From Chloroflexota bacterium (GTDB lineage Bacteria; Chloroflexota; Dehalococcoidia; UBA2979), in NCBI GenBank assembly GCA_009837285.1, contig VXTU01000152.1:1-36742 (forward strand): 36,742 nucleotides of DNA, written 5' to 3'. The notes under the pieces were generated by a model. That model had not been told where the DNA came from. It did not search any database and saw only the letters and a list, made by a program, of their open reading frames with translations. The translations under genes were made by a program, and so were the position numbers. Of the stretch, positions 1 to 7,978 are shown one piece after another (the first letter of the stretch is position 1; each line of letters starts with the position of its first letter).

Positions 1-927
1 GCCCCGCACCAGGCGCGTGTTGGTGGTGACGCCGATGAGCAGGTCGTGCAGCTCCTCCATGGACTCGGCGAGCGCGACGCCGGCCTGGCGGCACATCGCC
101 TCGAAGACCTCGCGCGAGCCGGCCAGCGAGCCGGTGTGCGAGTTGGCGGCGCGGCCACCGGCGTCGGTCATGCCGCCCTTGAGCACGATCGTCGGCTTCT
201 CGCGCGCGCAGCGCCTGAGCGCCTCGAAGGTCGCGCGGCCGCGCGCAGAGCTCTCGAGGTAGGCGACGACGTACTCGGACCCGGGGTCCGAGGCGGCGTA
301 GTCGAAGAGGTCGGCGGCGTCGACGTCCTCGCCGTTGCCGAAGGAGACGGCGCGCGAGAAGCGCACGCCGCGGCGGGCCAGCCCATGGACGATGTCCATC
401 GAGTTGCCGCCGGACTGCGAGATCACCATCACGTTGCCGGGCTCGGTCGGGAAGTCGCCCTGGAAGGTGATGCGCTCAGACGGCACGTAGAGGCCCATGC
501 AGTTCGGGCCGAAGACGCGGATGCCGGCTTCGGTCGCGCGGCCGATCACCTCCTGCTGCATGCGCGCGAGATCGGGGTCGCCGATCTCGGCGAAGCCCGC
601 CGTGTAGAAGTGGATCGAGCGCACGCCCTTGGCGATGGAGTCCTCGACGAGTTGCGGGGTGATCGAGGCTGGTACCGAGGAGATCACGTGGTCGACCGGA
701 CCCTCGATGTCGCGCACCGAAGCGTAGGCCTGTAGCCCGGCGATGGTGTCGGCGTTGGGGTTGACGGGGTAGAGCGGGCGGTCCTCGTGGTAGCCGTGCT
801 CCATGAGCGAGGCGAGGAAGCCTGAGCGCTGCCGCCCGCTGTTGTCGCGCGGCACGCCCGCGATGGCGATCGAGCGCGGGTGGAAGATCGGCTCCAGCGG
901 GTGCTCGTTCGCGGTCGCTTTGGTCAT
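1..927 (-). CDS. NDP-forming acyl-CoA synthetase, CoA-binding (alpha) part; 3' end outside window
   Basis: Only the first 309 codons are present; the frame is open to the window edge. Enzymes of this family (acetate-CoA ligase, ADP-forming; related to succinyl-CoA synthetase) interconvert acyl-CoA and free acid through a phosphohistidine, with NDP phosphorylation. An N-terminal CoA-binding Rossmann domain covers about residues 10-140 (IFHPRSIAIAGV, then FGPNCMGL near 139-146). A ligase-CoA domain follows, with SQSGG near 170-174 and SHTGSLAG near 263-270. His264 of SHTG matches the phosphorylated His of ADP-forming acyl-CoA synthetases. An ATP-grasp domain may follow outside the window or be a separate gene. 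The start is the ATG at 927, preceded by GAGGAA. A likely cytosolic role is charging or discharging acyl-CoAs handled by the neighbouring crotonases (inference). Confidence 0.88.
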   Translation of the reverse strand, partial: MTKATANEHPLEPIFHPRSIAIAGVPRDNSGRQRSGFLASLMEHGYHEDRPLYPVNPNADTIAGLQAYASVRDIEGPVDHVISSVPASITPQLVEDSIAKGVRSIHFYTAGFAEIGDPDLARMQQEVIGRATEAGIRVFGPNCMGLYVPSERITFQGDFPTEPGNVMVISQSGGNSMDIVHGLARRGVRFSRAVSFGNGEDVDAADLFDYAASDPGSEYVVAYLESSARGRATFEALRRCAREKPTIVLKGGMTDAGGRAANSHTGSLAGSREVFEAMCRQAGVALAESMEELHDLLIGVTTNTRLVRG

Positions 928-988
928 CGCTGGTTCCTCGTCGGCAGGCGAGTACGTGGTGTCGCCGCGGAGTGCGGCACGATCGGTG

Positions 989-994
989 ATTCTA
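989..994 (-). promoter_or_regulatory. Candidate -10 box (TAGAAT) for the acyl-CoA synthetase gene
   Basis: TAGAAT on the minus strand lies about 60 nt upstream of the ATG at 927 and is a near-consensus sigma-70 -10 hexamer. No convincing -35 is seen 16-18 nt further upstream. Just beyond it, the arms GGCCGC/GCGGCC at 998-1015 form a short hairpin directly after the VanW stop codon and could be a weak terminator. Together they suggest that the synthetase starts a new transcript. Confidence 0.4.
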
Positions 995-1019
995 CCGGGC
1001 CGCCGCGCAGCGGCCAGCG

Positions 1020-1832
1020 TCAGGCGCGCGCGGCCGACCTCAGGTAGCGCGCGTCGGGCACGCGGTAGACCGACCACCCGAGGTCTTCGCGACGCGGCGC
1101 GCCGCCCGGCGGCGTGACCGTGCGCCGCGTGCGCGCGCTCCAGGCGTGCGCGCCCGCGGGTGGCAACTCGACCGCGACCTCGACGGCCGGGAGGTCCGCA
1201 ACCGGTGCGCGGAACGTCGCCGCGACGCGCTCGTCGTCGGAGGTGAGCTCGAGCAGCACCGCGAAGGGGTGCGGGTTGCGGAAGCGCAGGTCGAGCACGC
1301 CGTACTCGATGGTCGCGTCGCGTCCCGGCTCGAAGTAGCGAGCCGCGCCGTACTGGTCGACCGAGTGGTTGTGGCGCTCGAGGACGTCGAGGCCGGCGAG
1401 CAGACCGGCGTTGTAGAGCACGGTGGAGAGGAGGCAGGTCGCTCCGCCGTCCTCGGTGACGAGCTCGCCGGCGACGATCGCGGCGCCGGGCAGGTAGCCG
1501 CGACGCGCGCTAGGCCGGCCCGCGCAGCGCCACAGCGAGAGCACCTCGCCGGGACCGATGCGGACGCCGTCGAGCGCCGTGGCCATGAGGCGCTGGTTGT
1601 GCAGCTTGCCCTCGGCGACGTGCTCCTGCCCCGGGTAGATGATCATCGGCAGCGCATAGCCCTCAAAGGCGTGGGGGAAGTCCGAGGGCTCGCCGTGGCG
1701 CGTGGCGAAGACGTCGCGGCGCCGGCGGTCGCGGAGGTGGCGGCGCGCGATGGCGACCTCGGAGCGGAGGCGGCGGGGGAGCCAGCGGCGGGCGGCGCGG
1801 TGCAGCGGGCCGGCCGCGCGCGGAGTCGTCAC
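1020..1832 (-). CDS. VanW family protein
   Basis: The product has 270 residues and contains the VanW domain. Seen in order: YPGQEHVAEGKLHNQRLMA, a central VLSLWRCAGRPSARRGYLPGA stretch (residues split here by eye), GGATCLLSTVLYNAGLLAGL, RHNHSVDQYG, PGRDATIEYG and DLRFRNPHPF. The GG-x-C-x-x-ST-x-LYNA and RDAT-x-x-YG blocks are the most diagnostic family patterns. VanW proteins were named from vancomycin-resistance clusters but their biochemical role is unknown; they are generally taken to act at the cell envelope. The basic N-terminus (RRWLPRRLRSEVAIARRH) is not a classical signal peptide. The GTG at 1832 is chosen because GGGAG lies 7 nt upstream and the longer frame overlaps the hydratase gene. 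It follows that gene by 14 nt, so co-transcription is likely, although no functional link is evident. Confidence 0.85.
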   Translation of the reverse strand: MTTPRAAGPLHRAARRWLPRRLRSEVAIARRHLRDRRRRDVFATRHGEPSDFPHAFEGYALPMIIYPGQEHVAEGKLHNQRLMATALDGVRIGPGEVLSLWRCAGRPSARRGYLPGAAIVAGELVTEDGGATCLLSTVLYNAGLLAGLDVLERHNHSVDQYGAARYFEPGRDATIEYGVLDLRFRNPHPFAVLLELTSDDERVAATFRAPVADLPAVEVAVELPPAGAHAWSARTRRTVTPPGGAPRREDLGWSVYRVPDARYLRSAARA

Positions 1833-1846
1833 GAGGCGGCTCCCGG

Positions 1847-2632
1847 CTACCGCCCGTGGAAGACGGGGGTGCGCTTCTCGGCGAACGCCTGCGCCGCCTC
1901 CCGCGTGTCGTCCAGCGCCATGAGCTCGTCGCGGCCCTGCGCGAACGCGACCTCGGACTGGTAGTACGAGGGCTCGGGACGGGCCATCGCGAGCTGGCGC
2001 TTCGTCACCTGGACGTGGCGCGGCGGCAGCGCCGCGATCTCCTCTGCGATCTCGCGCGCAAGCGTCATCACCTGGTCGCTCGGCACCACATGGTTGAGCA
2101 GGCCTGCGTTGTAGGCCTCCTGTGCCGAGATCTGGTGGCCGCGCAGCACGATCTCCGAGCCGACGAGCCACGGGATGTTCATCTTCAGCGGGATGAACGC
2201 CGGGCCGATGATGCCCGTCGGGATCTCCGACATCGCGAAGCGCGCGTCGTCGGCCGAGATCACGATGTCCGAGCCGCAGGCCATGAACCAGCCCTGGCCC
2301 CACGCGCCGCCGCGCACGGCGGCGATGATCGGCTTGTCGGTGTCCGGCACGCCGAAGTAGTTGAGGGCGGCGGCCGCCGCCGAGGGCGGCGGCGGCAGCG
2401 TGCTGCCGCGCTCGGCCTGCTCGCGGATGTCGCGGCCGGCGCAGAAGATGCGGCCCTCGCCGGTGAGGATGATGACGCGCACGTCGTCGTCGCCCACCGC
2501 CTCCGCCCACGCGCCGGTCATGTCCTCGCGCATCTGCGAGCCGTAGGCGTTGAGCCGCTCCGGGCGGTTCATCGCGATTGTCGCGACGTGTCCCTCGAGG
2601 GTGTAGTTGACGAACTCTGATTCGTAGGCCAT
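1847..2632 (-). CDS. Enoyl-CoA hydratase/isomerase family protein (both catalytic Glu kept)
   Basis: A 261-residue crotonase-fold protein. MNRPERLNAY (21-30) and RIFCAGRDI (61-69) form the CoA-binding and first oxyanion-hole segments; AAVRGGAWGQGW forms the second. Glu136 (MSEIPTG) and Glu160 (GSEIVLRG) align with Glu144 and Glu164 of rat mitochondrial enoyl-CoA hydratase. Of the six paralogues here this one is therefore best placed to be a true hydratase that adds water to a 2-enoyl-CoA. An unusual PPPPS/Ala-rich insertion sits near residues 80-89, in the loop that normally varies with substrate. It ends in the typical FHGR C-terminus. The ATG at 2632 follows a GGAG-type site. It is the first gene of a minus-strand unit with VanW and is divergent from the S15 hydrolase. 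Confidence 0.9.
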   Translation of the reverse strand: MAYESEFVNYTLEGHVATIAMNRPERLNAYGSQMREDMTGAWAEAVGDDDVRVIILTGEGRIFCAGRDIREQAERGSTLPPPPSAAAAALNYFGVPDTDKPIIAAVRGGAWGQGWFMACGSDIVISADDARFAMSEIPTGIIGPAFIPLKMNIPWLVGSEIVLRGHQISAQEAYNAGLLNHVVPSDQVMTLAREIAEEIAALPPRHVQVTKRQLAMARPEPSYYQSEVAFAQGRDELMALDDTREAAQAFAEKRTPVFHGR

Positions 2633-2712
2633 CTCGATGCTCCTTCGGTGCTGGTGCGCGCACGCTACTCCAGCGCCCGCACGCCTAGCAACGCGAGGAG
2701 CCGGCGGCGCGC

Positions 2713-2718
2713 TATGCT
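2713..2718 (+). promoter_or_regulatory. Candidate -10 box (TATGCT) of the S15 hydrolase gene
   Basis: TATGCT lies 43 nt upstream of the ATG at 2762, inside the divergent intergenic region with the hydratase gene. The same type of box at a similar distance recurs before several plus-strand genes in this window. No clear -35 is visible. Confidence 0.35.
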
Positions 2719-2761
2719 CCGCGCGCCACCCCGGGGCAGCACCCACCGAACGGAGACCGCG

Positions 2762-4486
2762 ATGGCGCCCAGCAACGTACTCGTCGAGAAGAACGTAACC
2801 GTGCCGATGCGCGACGGCGTCGAGACCTACGGCGACCTCTACCGGCCCGCCGACGGCGCGCCCGCGCCGGGCATCGTCAGCCGCACGCCGTACGACAAGG
2901 AGGGCTTCGGTGGGCTGCGCTCGATGCCGCTGCCGCTCAAGCTCGCCGAGGCCGGCTACGCGGTGCTCGTCACCGACACGCGCGGGCGCTTCTCCTCGCA
3001 GGGCGAGTTCCACCCCTTCGTGCATGAGGGCGCCGATGGCTACGACACCGTCGAGTGGCTTGCCGCGCAGGACTCTTGCGACGGCAACGTTGGCATCTTC
3101 GGGGCCTCGTACTTCGGGGCGACGACAATGCTCGCCGCGCGCGAGGCGCCGCCGTCGCTGCGTTGCGCGGTCTCGATCATCACGGCGAGCGACTACTACG
3201 ACGACTGGACCCACTACGGCGGCGCGTTCCAGCTCGGCTTCAGCGCCTCGTGGGGCATCGGCCTGGCCGCCGCGCAGCTGCTGCGCCCCGACCACGGCTT
3301 CAGCGACGAGGCTCGCGCCGAGCTACTCGGCGCGGCGGCCAACCCCGGCGCGGCGATGGCGCACCGCCCGCTCGTCGAGATGCCGGGGCTGTCTGCGCCG
3401 GGCGTCGCGCCGTGGTGGGCGGAGTGGCTGGAGCACGACACGCTCGACGACTTCTGGGACGGGCTGCGGCTGTCGCGCGACTACGCCGACTTCGACGTGC
3501 CGATCATGCACGTCGGCGGGTGGTTCGACCTGTTCGCGATCGGCACGATCCGCAACTTCGTCGGGCTGCACGACCTCGGCAAGACGCCGCAGCGGCTGTG
3601 GATGGGGCCGTGGTCGCACACCTCGTACGAGCGCTACCACGGCGAGGTGGACTTCGGGCCGACGGGTCCCGCGTTGTTCTCGGGCGTGCCGGAGGGCTAC
3701 AAGCGCTTCTTCGACCAGCACCTCAAGGGCGCGGATCCGCCCGCGCACGACCCCGCCGTGCGCTACTTCCTCATGGGCGCCAACGAGTGGCGCGAGGCCG
3801 ACGCGTGGCCGCCGCCGGAGGCGAGCGAGCTGCGCCTGCACCTCCGCTCCGGCGGCGTGGCCAACAGCTCGCGCGGCGACGGCGCGCTGACCGAGGCCGC
3901 GCCGGACGTCGGCGAGGCCCCCGACCGATACGTCTACGACCCGGAGCGCCCCGTGCCCACCGAGGGCGGCTGCCTGCTCCAGCTCCCGGTCGGCCAGCCG
4001 GGTCCGCGCGACCAGCAACTCATCGAGCTGCGCGACGACGTACTGTGCTACACGGGCGACGTGCTCGCGGAGCCACTCGACGTCGCCGGCCCGGTGGTCG
4101 TGGAGCTGTGGGCGGTGACAGACGCGCCCGACACCGACTGGACGGCGAAGCTCGTCGACGTGCACCCGGACGGCACCGCGATGGGGCTGTGCGACGGCAT
4201 CCGTCGCGCCAGCTTCCGCGACTCGCTCGCCCAGCCCTCGCCGGTCACGCCCGGCGAGCCCACGCGCTACGAGATCGAGCTGTCGAGCATCGCGCACCGC
4301 TTCGACGCGGGGCACCGCCTGCGCGTCGAGGTGTCGAGCTCGAACTTCCCGCGCTTCGACGCGAACCCGAACACCGGCGAGCCCGCATGGAGCGCGGTCG
4401 AGACGCGGCCGGCGGTGCAGCAGGTGCTGCACGACGCCGACCATCCCTCGGCGCTCTCGGTGTGGGTACTGCCCTCGGGGAGTTAG
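2762..4486 (+). CDS. CocE/NonD family hydrolase (X-Pro dipeptidyl-peptidase S15 family)
   Basis: A 574-residue alpha/beta hydrolase related to cocaine esterase and alpha-amino-acid ester hydrolases. The N-terminus VTVPMRDGVETYGDLYRP and the block SRTPYDKEGFG are typical. The nucleophile is Ser116 in GASYFG; Asp256 in GGWFDLFAIG and His286 in MGPWSHTSYE complete the triad at nearly the same positions as in cocaine esterase. The C-terminal third (from about 400) is the jelly-roll X-Pro C-terminal domain (DVAGPVVVELWAVTDAPDTDW and HRFDAGHRLRVEVSSSNFPRFD regions). No signal peptide is seen, so it is probably cytosolic. The ATG at 2762 has GGAG 6 nt upstream; longer in-frame starts lack a site. 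The substrate, an ester or amide, cannot be told. It stands 79 nt before the Mo hydroxylase gene. Confidence 0.92.
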   Translation: MAPSNVLVEKNVTVPMRDGVETYGDLYRPADGAPAPGIVSRTPYDKEGFGGLRSMPLPLKLAEAGYAVLVTDTRGRFSSQGEFHPFVHEGADGYDTVEWLAAQDSCDGNVGIFGASYFGATTMLAAREAPPSLRCAVSIITASDYYDDWTHYGGAFQLGFSASWGIGLAAAQLLRPDHGFSDEARAELLGAAANPGAAMAHRPLVEMPGLSAPGVAPWWAEWLEHDTLDDFWDGLRLSRDYADFDVPIMHVGGWFDLFAIGTIRNFVGLHDLGKTPQRLWMGPWSHTSYERYHGEVDFGPTGPALFSGVPEGYKRFFDQHLKGADPPAHDPAVRYFLMGANEWREADAWPPPEASELRLHLRSGGVANSSRGDGALTEAAPDVGEAPDRYVYDPERPVPTEGGCLLQLPVGQPGPRDQQLIELRDDVLCYTGDVLAEPLDVAGPVVVELWAVTDAPDTDWTAKLVDVHPDGTAMGLCDGIRRASFRDSLAQPSPVTPGEPTRYEIELSSIAHRFDAGHRLRVEVSSSNFPRFDANPNTGEPAWSAVETRPAVQQVLHDADHPSALSVWVLPSGS

Positions 4487-4519
4487 AGAGCCAGACACGG
4501 CGGTAGGCGGCGTTTCCGC

Positions 4520-4525
4520 TACAAT
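4520..4525 (+). promoter_or_regulatory. Candidate -10 box (TACAAT) of the Mo hydroxylase gene
   Basis: TACAAT matches the sigma-70 -10 consensus at five of six positions and lies 40 nt upstream of the chosen ATG at 4566, after the S15 stop. No good -35 is seen at 17 nt. It suggests that the Mo hydroxylase has its own transcript. Confidence 0.45.
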
Positions 4526-4565
4526 GCCGCGAACGACTCGAAGCACACGCGAAGGAGTGCACCGC

Positions 4566-6869
4566 ATGGTCGCTACGGACAGGCCGTACAAGGTCATCGG
4601 CACCCGCCCCGTCCGCCCGGACGGCGCCGACAAGGTCACGGGTCGCGCCGAGTACGGCGCGGACGTCAACTTCCCCCGCATGGCGTACGGGCGCATGCTG
4701 CGCAGCTCCATCGCCCACGGCTACATCAAGAGCATCGACACCTCGAAGGCCGAGGCGCTGCCCGGCGTGCTCGCGGTGGTCACGGGCAAGGACCTGCCTG
4801 ACCCCGGTGAGCGCATCGTCCCGACGATCCGCGGGCTCACCCCGCTGAAGTGGATCCGCGGCGCCATCATCGCGATCGACAAGGTGCTCTACCGCGGCCA
4901 CCCCGTCGCCGCCGTCGCCGCCACCGACCAGCACATCGCCGAGGACGCCCTCGACCTCATCGAGGTCGAGTACGACGAGCTTCCGCCGGTGCTGGACGTG
5001 CAGGAGGCGATGACCGAGGCGGCCCCGGTGTTGCACGACGACATGCGCACCGAGGAGCTGATCACCGCGGTCATGGGCGCGGCCGGTGAGACCACCATGG
5101 ATCGCCCCACCAACGTCGCGAAGCACGTCGAGCTCGCCATCGGCGACGTCGACGCCGCCTTCGCCGAAGCCGACATCGTGGTCGAGGGTGAGTTCAGCAC
5201 GACGATGGCCCACCAGGGCTACATCGAGCCGCACGTCTCGACCGCGCTGTGGAACCGCGACGGCGAGCTCATCGTCTGGACCACCACGCAGGGCGCCTTC
5301 GGCATCCGCGACCTGCTGGCCGACATGCTCGAGTTGCCGGTGTCGCGCATCAAGGTCATCCCGACCGAGATCGGCGGCGGCTTCGGCGGCAAGACCAAGC
5401 TCTACCTGGAGCCGGTCGCCGCGCTGCTCTCGCAGAAGCTGCGCCGCCCGGTCAAGGTCAACATGACCCGCACCGAGGTGATGGAGGCCTCCGGCCCCAC
5501 GTCCGGCACGTACTCTCGCGCCCGCATCGCCGCGAAGGCCGACGGCACCATCACGGCGCTGGACGGCAGCTTCGCCTACGAGGCTGGCGCCTACCCCGGC
5601 TCGCCCTACGTCGCCGGCGCGCGCTGCGCGTTCGGTCCGTACGACGTGCCGAACCAGCACGTCGAGGCGTGGGACGTGGTGCTCAACAAGCCGCAGGTCG
5701 CCGCCTACCGCGCGCCCGGCGCGCCGGCGTCCGAGTTCGCCGTCGAGTCGCTCATCGACCAGCTCGCCGAGCGGCTCGAGATGGACCCGATGGACCTGCG
5801 AGCCATGAACGCCTCGAAGGAGGGCACGCGCCGCGTTGACGGCGCCGCCTTCGGCGTCGTCGGCAACGAGGAGGTCATCGAGGCCATCAAGCAGAGCGAC
5901 CACTACCGCTCCGAGCTGCAGGGCGAGAACCGCGGTCGCGGCGTCGCGATGGGCTTCTGGTTCAACGGCGGCAACGAGTCCGCGGCATACGCGAACGTCA
6001 ACGCGGACGGCACCGTCAGCCTCGTGATCGGCTCGGTCGACATCGGCGGCCAGCGCGCCTCGATGGCGATGACCCACGCCGAGTCGCTGGGCATCCCGTA
6101 CGAGGACGTGAAGCCCGCCATCGTCGACACCGACTCGATCGGCTGGACCGGCACGACCGGCGGCAGCCGCACGACCTTCGCCACCGGCTGGGCCGTGCAC
6201 GACGCCGCCCTCGACATCCGCGCCCAGCTCGAGGAGCGGGCGGCGATGATCTGGGACGTCGACCGCGACGACGTGGCCTACGGCGACGACGCCATCATCC
6301 GCGGCCCGGCCGACGAGGACGGCAACGAGCGCAGCTTCACCTTCAAGGAGATCGCCGCGCAGCTGTCCGCCACCGGCGGCCTGGTGCAGGGCAAGGCGAG
6401 CGCCAAGCCGACGACCGTCGGTCCGGCCTTCGCCGGCAACATCGTCGACGTCGAGGTGGACCCGGAGACCGGCAAGGTGGAGATCCTCCGCTACACCGCG
6501 GTCCAGGACGTCGGCACGGCGGTGCACCCGTCATACGTCGAGAGCCAGATCCAGGGCGGCGTCGCCCAGGGCATCGGCATGGCGTTGACCGAGGAGTACG
6601 TCTTCGACGAGACCGGCCGCATGGAGAACTCGAGCCTGCTCGACTACCGCATGCCGACCGCGCTCGACCTGCCGATGATTGACTGCATCCTGGTCGAGAA
6701 GGAGAACCCCGGTCACCCGTACGGCGTGCGCGGGGTCGGCGAGGTGCCGATCATCCCGCCGCTGGCGGCGGTCGCGAACGCCATCAAGGACGCCGTCGGG
6801 GTGCGGATGAACCACCTCCCGGCGAGCCCCGGCGTCATCCTCGACGAGCTGCACCCGGACGAGGGCTAG
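4566..6869 (+). CDS. Xanthine dehydrogenase/aldehyde oxidase family molybdenum hydroxylase, large subunit
   Basis: A 767-residue protein of the CoxL/XdhA/aldehyde-oxidase family, which hydroxylates a carbon with water at a Mo-cytosine-dinucleotide centre and passes electrons to FeS and FAD subunits. The N-terminal hammerhead domain (RPDGADKVTGRAEYGADV) is followed by Moco-binding blocks GGGFGGKT (about 269-276), AYRAPGAP (about 379-386) and the C-terminal RGVGEVP, whose Glu726 aligns with the essential Glu. The active-site loop reads AYRAPGA, not the AYRCSFR of form I CO dehydrogenase, so CO oxidation is unlikely and an aldehyde or N-heterocycle substrate is more likely. AAGGAG lies 8 nt before the ATG at 4566; an ATG at 4524 lies inside the -10 box and is rejected. 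No 2Fe-2S or FAD subunit gene is adjacent, so partners must come from elsewhere. Confidence 0.93.
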   Translation: MVATDRPYKVIGTRPVRPDGADKVTGRAEYGADVNFPRMAYGRMLRSSIAHGYIKSIDTSKAEALPGVLAVVTGKDLPDPGERIVPTIRGLTPLKWIRGAIIAIDKVLYRGHPVAAVAATDQHIAEDALDLIEVEYDELPPVLDVQEAMTEAAPVLHDDMRTEELITAVMGAAGETTMDRPTNVAKHVELAIGDVDAAFAEADIVVEGEFSTTMAHQGYIEPHVSTALWNRDGELIVWTTTQGAFGIRDLLADMLELPVSRIKVIPTEIGGGFGGKTKLYLEPVAALLSQKLRRPVKVNMTRTEVMEASGPTSGTYSRARIAAKADGTITALDGSFAYEAGAYPGSPYVAGARCAFGPYDVPNQHVEAWDVVLNKPQVAAYRAPGAPASEFAVESLIDQLAERLEMDPMDLRAMNASKEGTRRVDGAAFGVVGNEEVIEAIKQSDHYRSELQGENRGRGVAMGFWFNGGNESAAYANVNADGTVSLVIGSVDIGGQRASMAMTHAESLGIPYEDVKPAIVDTDSIGWTGTTGGSRTTFATGWAVHDAALDIRAQLEERAAMIWDVDRDDVAYGDDAIIRGPADEDGNERSFTFKEIAAQLSATGGLVQGKASAKPTTVGPAFAGNIVDVEVDPETGKVEILRYTAVQDVGTAVHPSYVESQIQGGVAQGIGMALTEEYVFDETGRMENSSLLDYRMPTALDLPMIDCILVEKENPGHPYGVRGVGEVPIIPPLAAVANAIKDAVGVRMNHLPASPGVILDELHPDEG

Positions 6870-6904
6870 GCCCCTCGTCCGGTGAGGCCCGGGTTGGGCC
6901 TCAC
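6855..6904 (+). terminator. Two tandem hairpins after the Mo hydroxylase gene
   Basis: An 11-bp perfect inverted repeat (6855-6865 with 6872-6882, 6-nt loop) spans the stop codon. It overlaps by one base a second 9-bp perfect hairpin (GTGAGGCCC 6882-6890, GGGCCTCAC 6896-6904, 5-nt loop). No T-run follows, as is common in GC-rich genomes. A termination or mRNA 3'-end stabilising role is inferred. Confidence 0.6.
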
Positions 6905-7381
6905 TCTGGCAAACGCTTGCGGGCCCCGGGATCACCCAGATCCCGGGGTTCGCTGTTTCTCACGCAATGCCGTCCTGCATCCCGCGATCCGGTTCCCTCT
7001 CCCCCGCCGGGGGGAGAGGGTGAGGGTGAGGGGGGGTCTGCACGAGCGTGACGACCCATCGAAGAACGCGCCGGACCCCTCACCCCAGCCCTCTCCCGGT
7101 GGGAGAGGGAGCCGGACGCTCGCGACTGCGCATGCACGCGCGGGGGCACATGCATGACGCTACATAACTACTGTGAGCAAAGGGGAGGAGCGGAGGTCGG
7201 CCGGCGCCACTCTTCCGGCCGACCCCGCGAGGTGTGCTTGTCACCCGCTCAGACCATAACACACACCGACTTATCAACGTAACCCACAATAGGGACATAA
7301 CGCCGTGCGGCTGAGCTTCCGTTCAACACCGCCTGCACGGACACTGGATGCACCCCTGATGAGCGCATGGCGGGAGCACGC
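6870..7381. other. 512-nt gene-free stretch with terminator hairpins and a palindromic repeat
   Basis: No open frame here looks coding; the short frames are read-throughs of the repeat. It holds the tandem hairpins (to 6904), a GC-rich palindromic repeat element (6989-7115) and a less GC-rich stretch from about 7160 to 7330. That last part (ATAACACACACCGACTTATC region) is probably the upstream control region of the cupredoxin gene, but I see no strong -35/-10 pair. Confidence 0.6.
6989..7115. repeat. Palindromic MITE/REP-like element with two inverted copies of a CCCTCTCCC hairpin unit
   Basis: The left unit (about 6989-7038) begins CCGGTTCCCTCTCCC and folds on itself (CCCTCTCCCCC 6995-7005 with GGGGGAGAGGG 7010-7020). 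It continues into GTGAGGGTGAGGGG. The right unit (about 7072-7115) is its near-perfect reverse complement: CCCCTCACCCC, then CCCTCTCCC 7089-7097 with GGGAGAGGG 7101-7109, then AGCCGG. About 35 nt of unrelated sequence separates them. The layout (subterminal hairpins, terminal inverted repeats, no ORF) fits a non-autonomous palindromic repeat. A related element lies at 12069-12214. Confidence 0.75.
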
Positions 7382-7861
7382 ATGACGACGCTGCGACGTG
7401 CAGTCCGAACCTCGACGCTGTCGCTGGCGTTGCTCGCTCTCGCCTTTCTGCTTACCGCCTGCCCGTCGGGGAGTGGGAGTGACGGCGGAGGGTCGACACC
7501 CACGCCGTCAGCGACGCCGGGACCAACGCTGAACGGCGAGACGCCCGTGGCCACGCTCAAGCTCGACATGCGCGATATCGCATACGGGGCCGAGGAGTTG
7601 CGCGCCCCGGCCGGCGCCGTCTTCGCCATCGAGTTCCGCAACCGGGGCGTCATCGAGCACGACTTCACGATCGACACGTTCACCGGTGATGCCTCGGCGT
7701 TCGCGCTCACCCACGACGAGTACGACGTGCACGTCCTGCTGGACCGGGGCGAGTCGGCGACGCTGCTGCTGCGTGTCCCGCAAGCCGGGACCATCGAGTT
7801 CTACTGCACCATCCCGGGGCACCGCGAGGTGGGGATGGAAGGTGTCCTCGTCGTCGAATAA
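7382..7861 (+). CDS. Cupredoxin (plastocyanin/auracyanin-like) lipoprotein
   Basis: A 159-residue exported copper protein. Residues 1-27 are a lipoprotein signal: a basic start (TTLRRAVR), a hydrophobic core and lipobox LLTAC with Cys27. A flexible Gly/Ser/Pro/Thr linker (28-55) tethers the cupredoxin domain (about 56-159). The type 1 copper ligands are visible as His93 (IEHDF), Cys142, His147 and Met152 in the C-terminal FYCTIPGHREVGM loop. Such proteins carry electrons outside the membrane; auracyanins of Chloroflexota are a known example. The ATG at 7382 is preferred over the one at 7367 because GGGAG sits 5 nt upstream. The gene stands alone; the next gene encodes the PuuD-like membrane protein. 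A direct redox partner is not evident. Confidence 0.9.
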   Translation: MTTLRRAVRTSTLSLALLALAFLLTACPSGSGSDGGGSTPTPSATPGPTLNGETPVATLKLDMRDIAYGAEELRAPAGAVFAIEFRNRGVIEHDFTIDTFTGDASAFALTHDEYDVHVLLDRGESATLLLRVPQAGTIEFYCTIPGHREVGMEGVLVVE

Positions 7862-7880
7862 GTGAACGTTTGTAACAGTG

Positions 7881-7910
7881 TGCAAGACCCGCCCTGATCG
7901 GGCATTTGCA
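7881..7910 (+). terminator. Probable terminator after the cupredoxin gene
   Basis: Nested inverted repeats TGCAA/TTGCA (outer) and GCCC/GGGC (inner) form a bulged hairpin 20 nt after the stop codon. The stem is imperfect and only three T residues are near, so this is a moderate call. Confidence 0.4.
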
Positions 7911-7934
7911 TCCCGCTCCGGCCGCGATCCCATG

Positions 7935-7943
7935 TGGTAAGCT
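7935..7943 (+). promoter_or_regulatory. Extended -10 promoter (TG-G-TAAGCT) of the PuuD-like gene
   Basis: TGGTAAGCT combines the extended -10 TG with a TAnnnT box, 35 nt before the ATG at 7979. The lack of a -35 fits an extended -10 promoter. Confidence 0.45.
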
Positions 7944-7978
7944 CCCGCCCACAAGGGGCTATCTGGAAGGCGGCGGAT

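Noticed and set aside
46-735. A 229-codon plus-strand frame at the left edge
   Set aside because: The minus strand carries an uninterrupted acyl-CoA synthetase frame with phosphohistidine and CoA-binding motifs.
3323-4711. A 462-codon minus-strand frame over the S15 hydrolase gene
   Set aside because: It has no recognisable motif and His/Arg/Val-rich content typical of an antisense shadow; the S15 triad is on the plus strand.
4245-6527. A 760-codon open frame antisense to the Mo hydroxylase gene
   Set aside because: It is Arg/Asp/Val/Gly-rich with no domain and mirrors the third-codon GC bias of the real gene on the other strand, which has all family motifs.
4566-6869. Form I CO dehydrogenase large subunit (CoxL)
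   Set aside because: The active-site loop reads AYRAPGA instead of AYRCSFR, and coxM/coxS are not adjacent.
6989-7115. CRISPR array
   Set aside because: There are only two inverted, self-complementary units, not direct repeats with unique spacers, and no cas gene is present.
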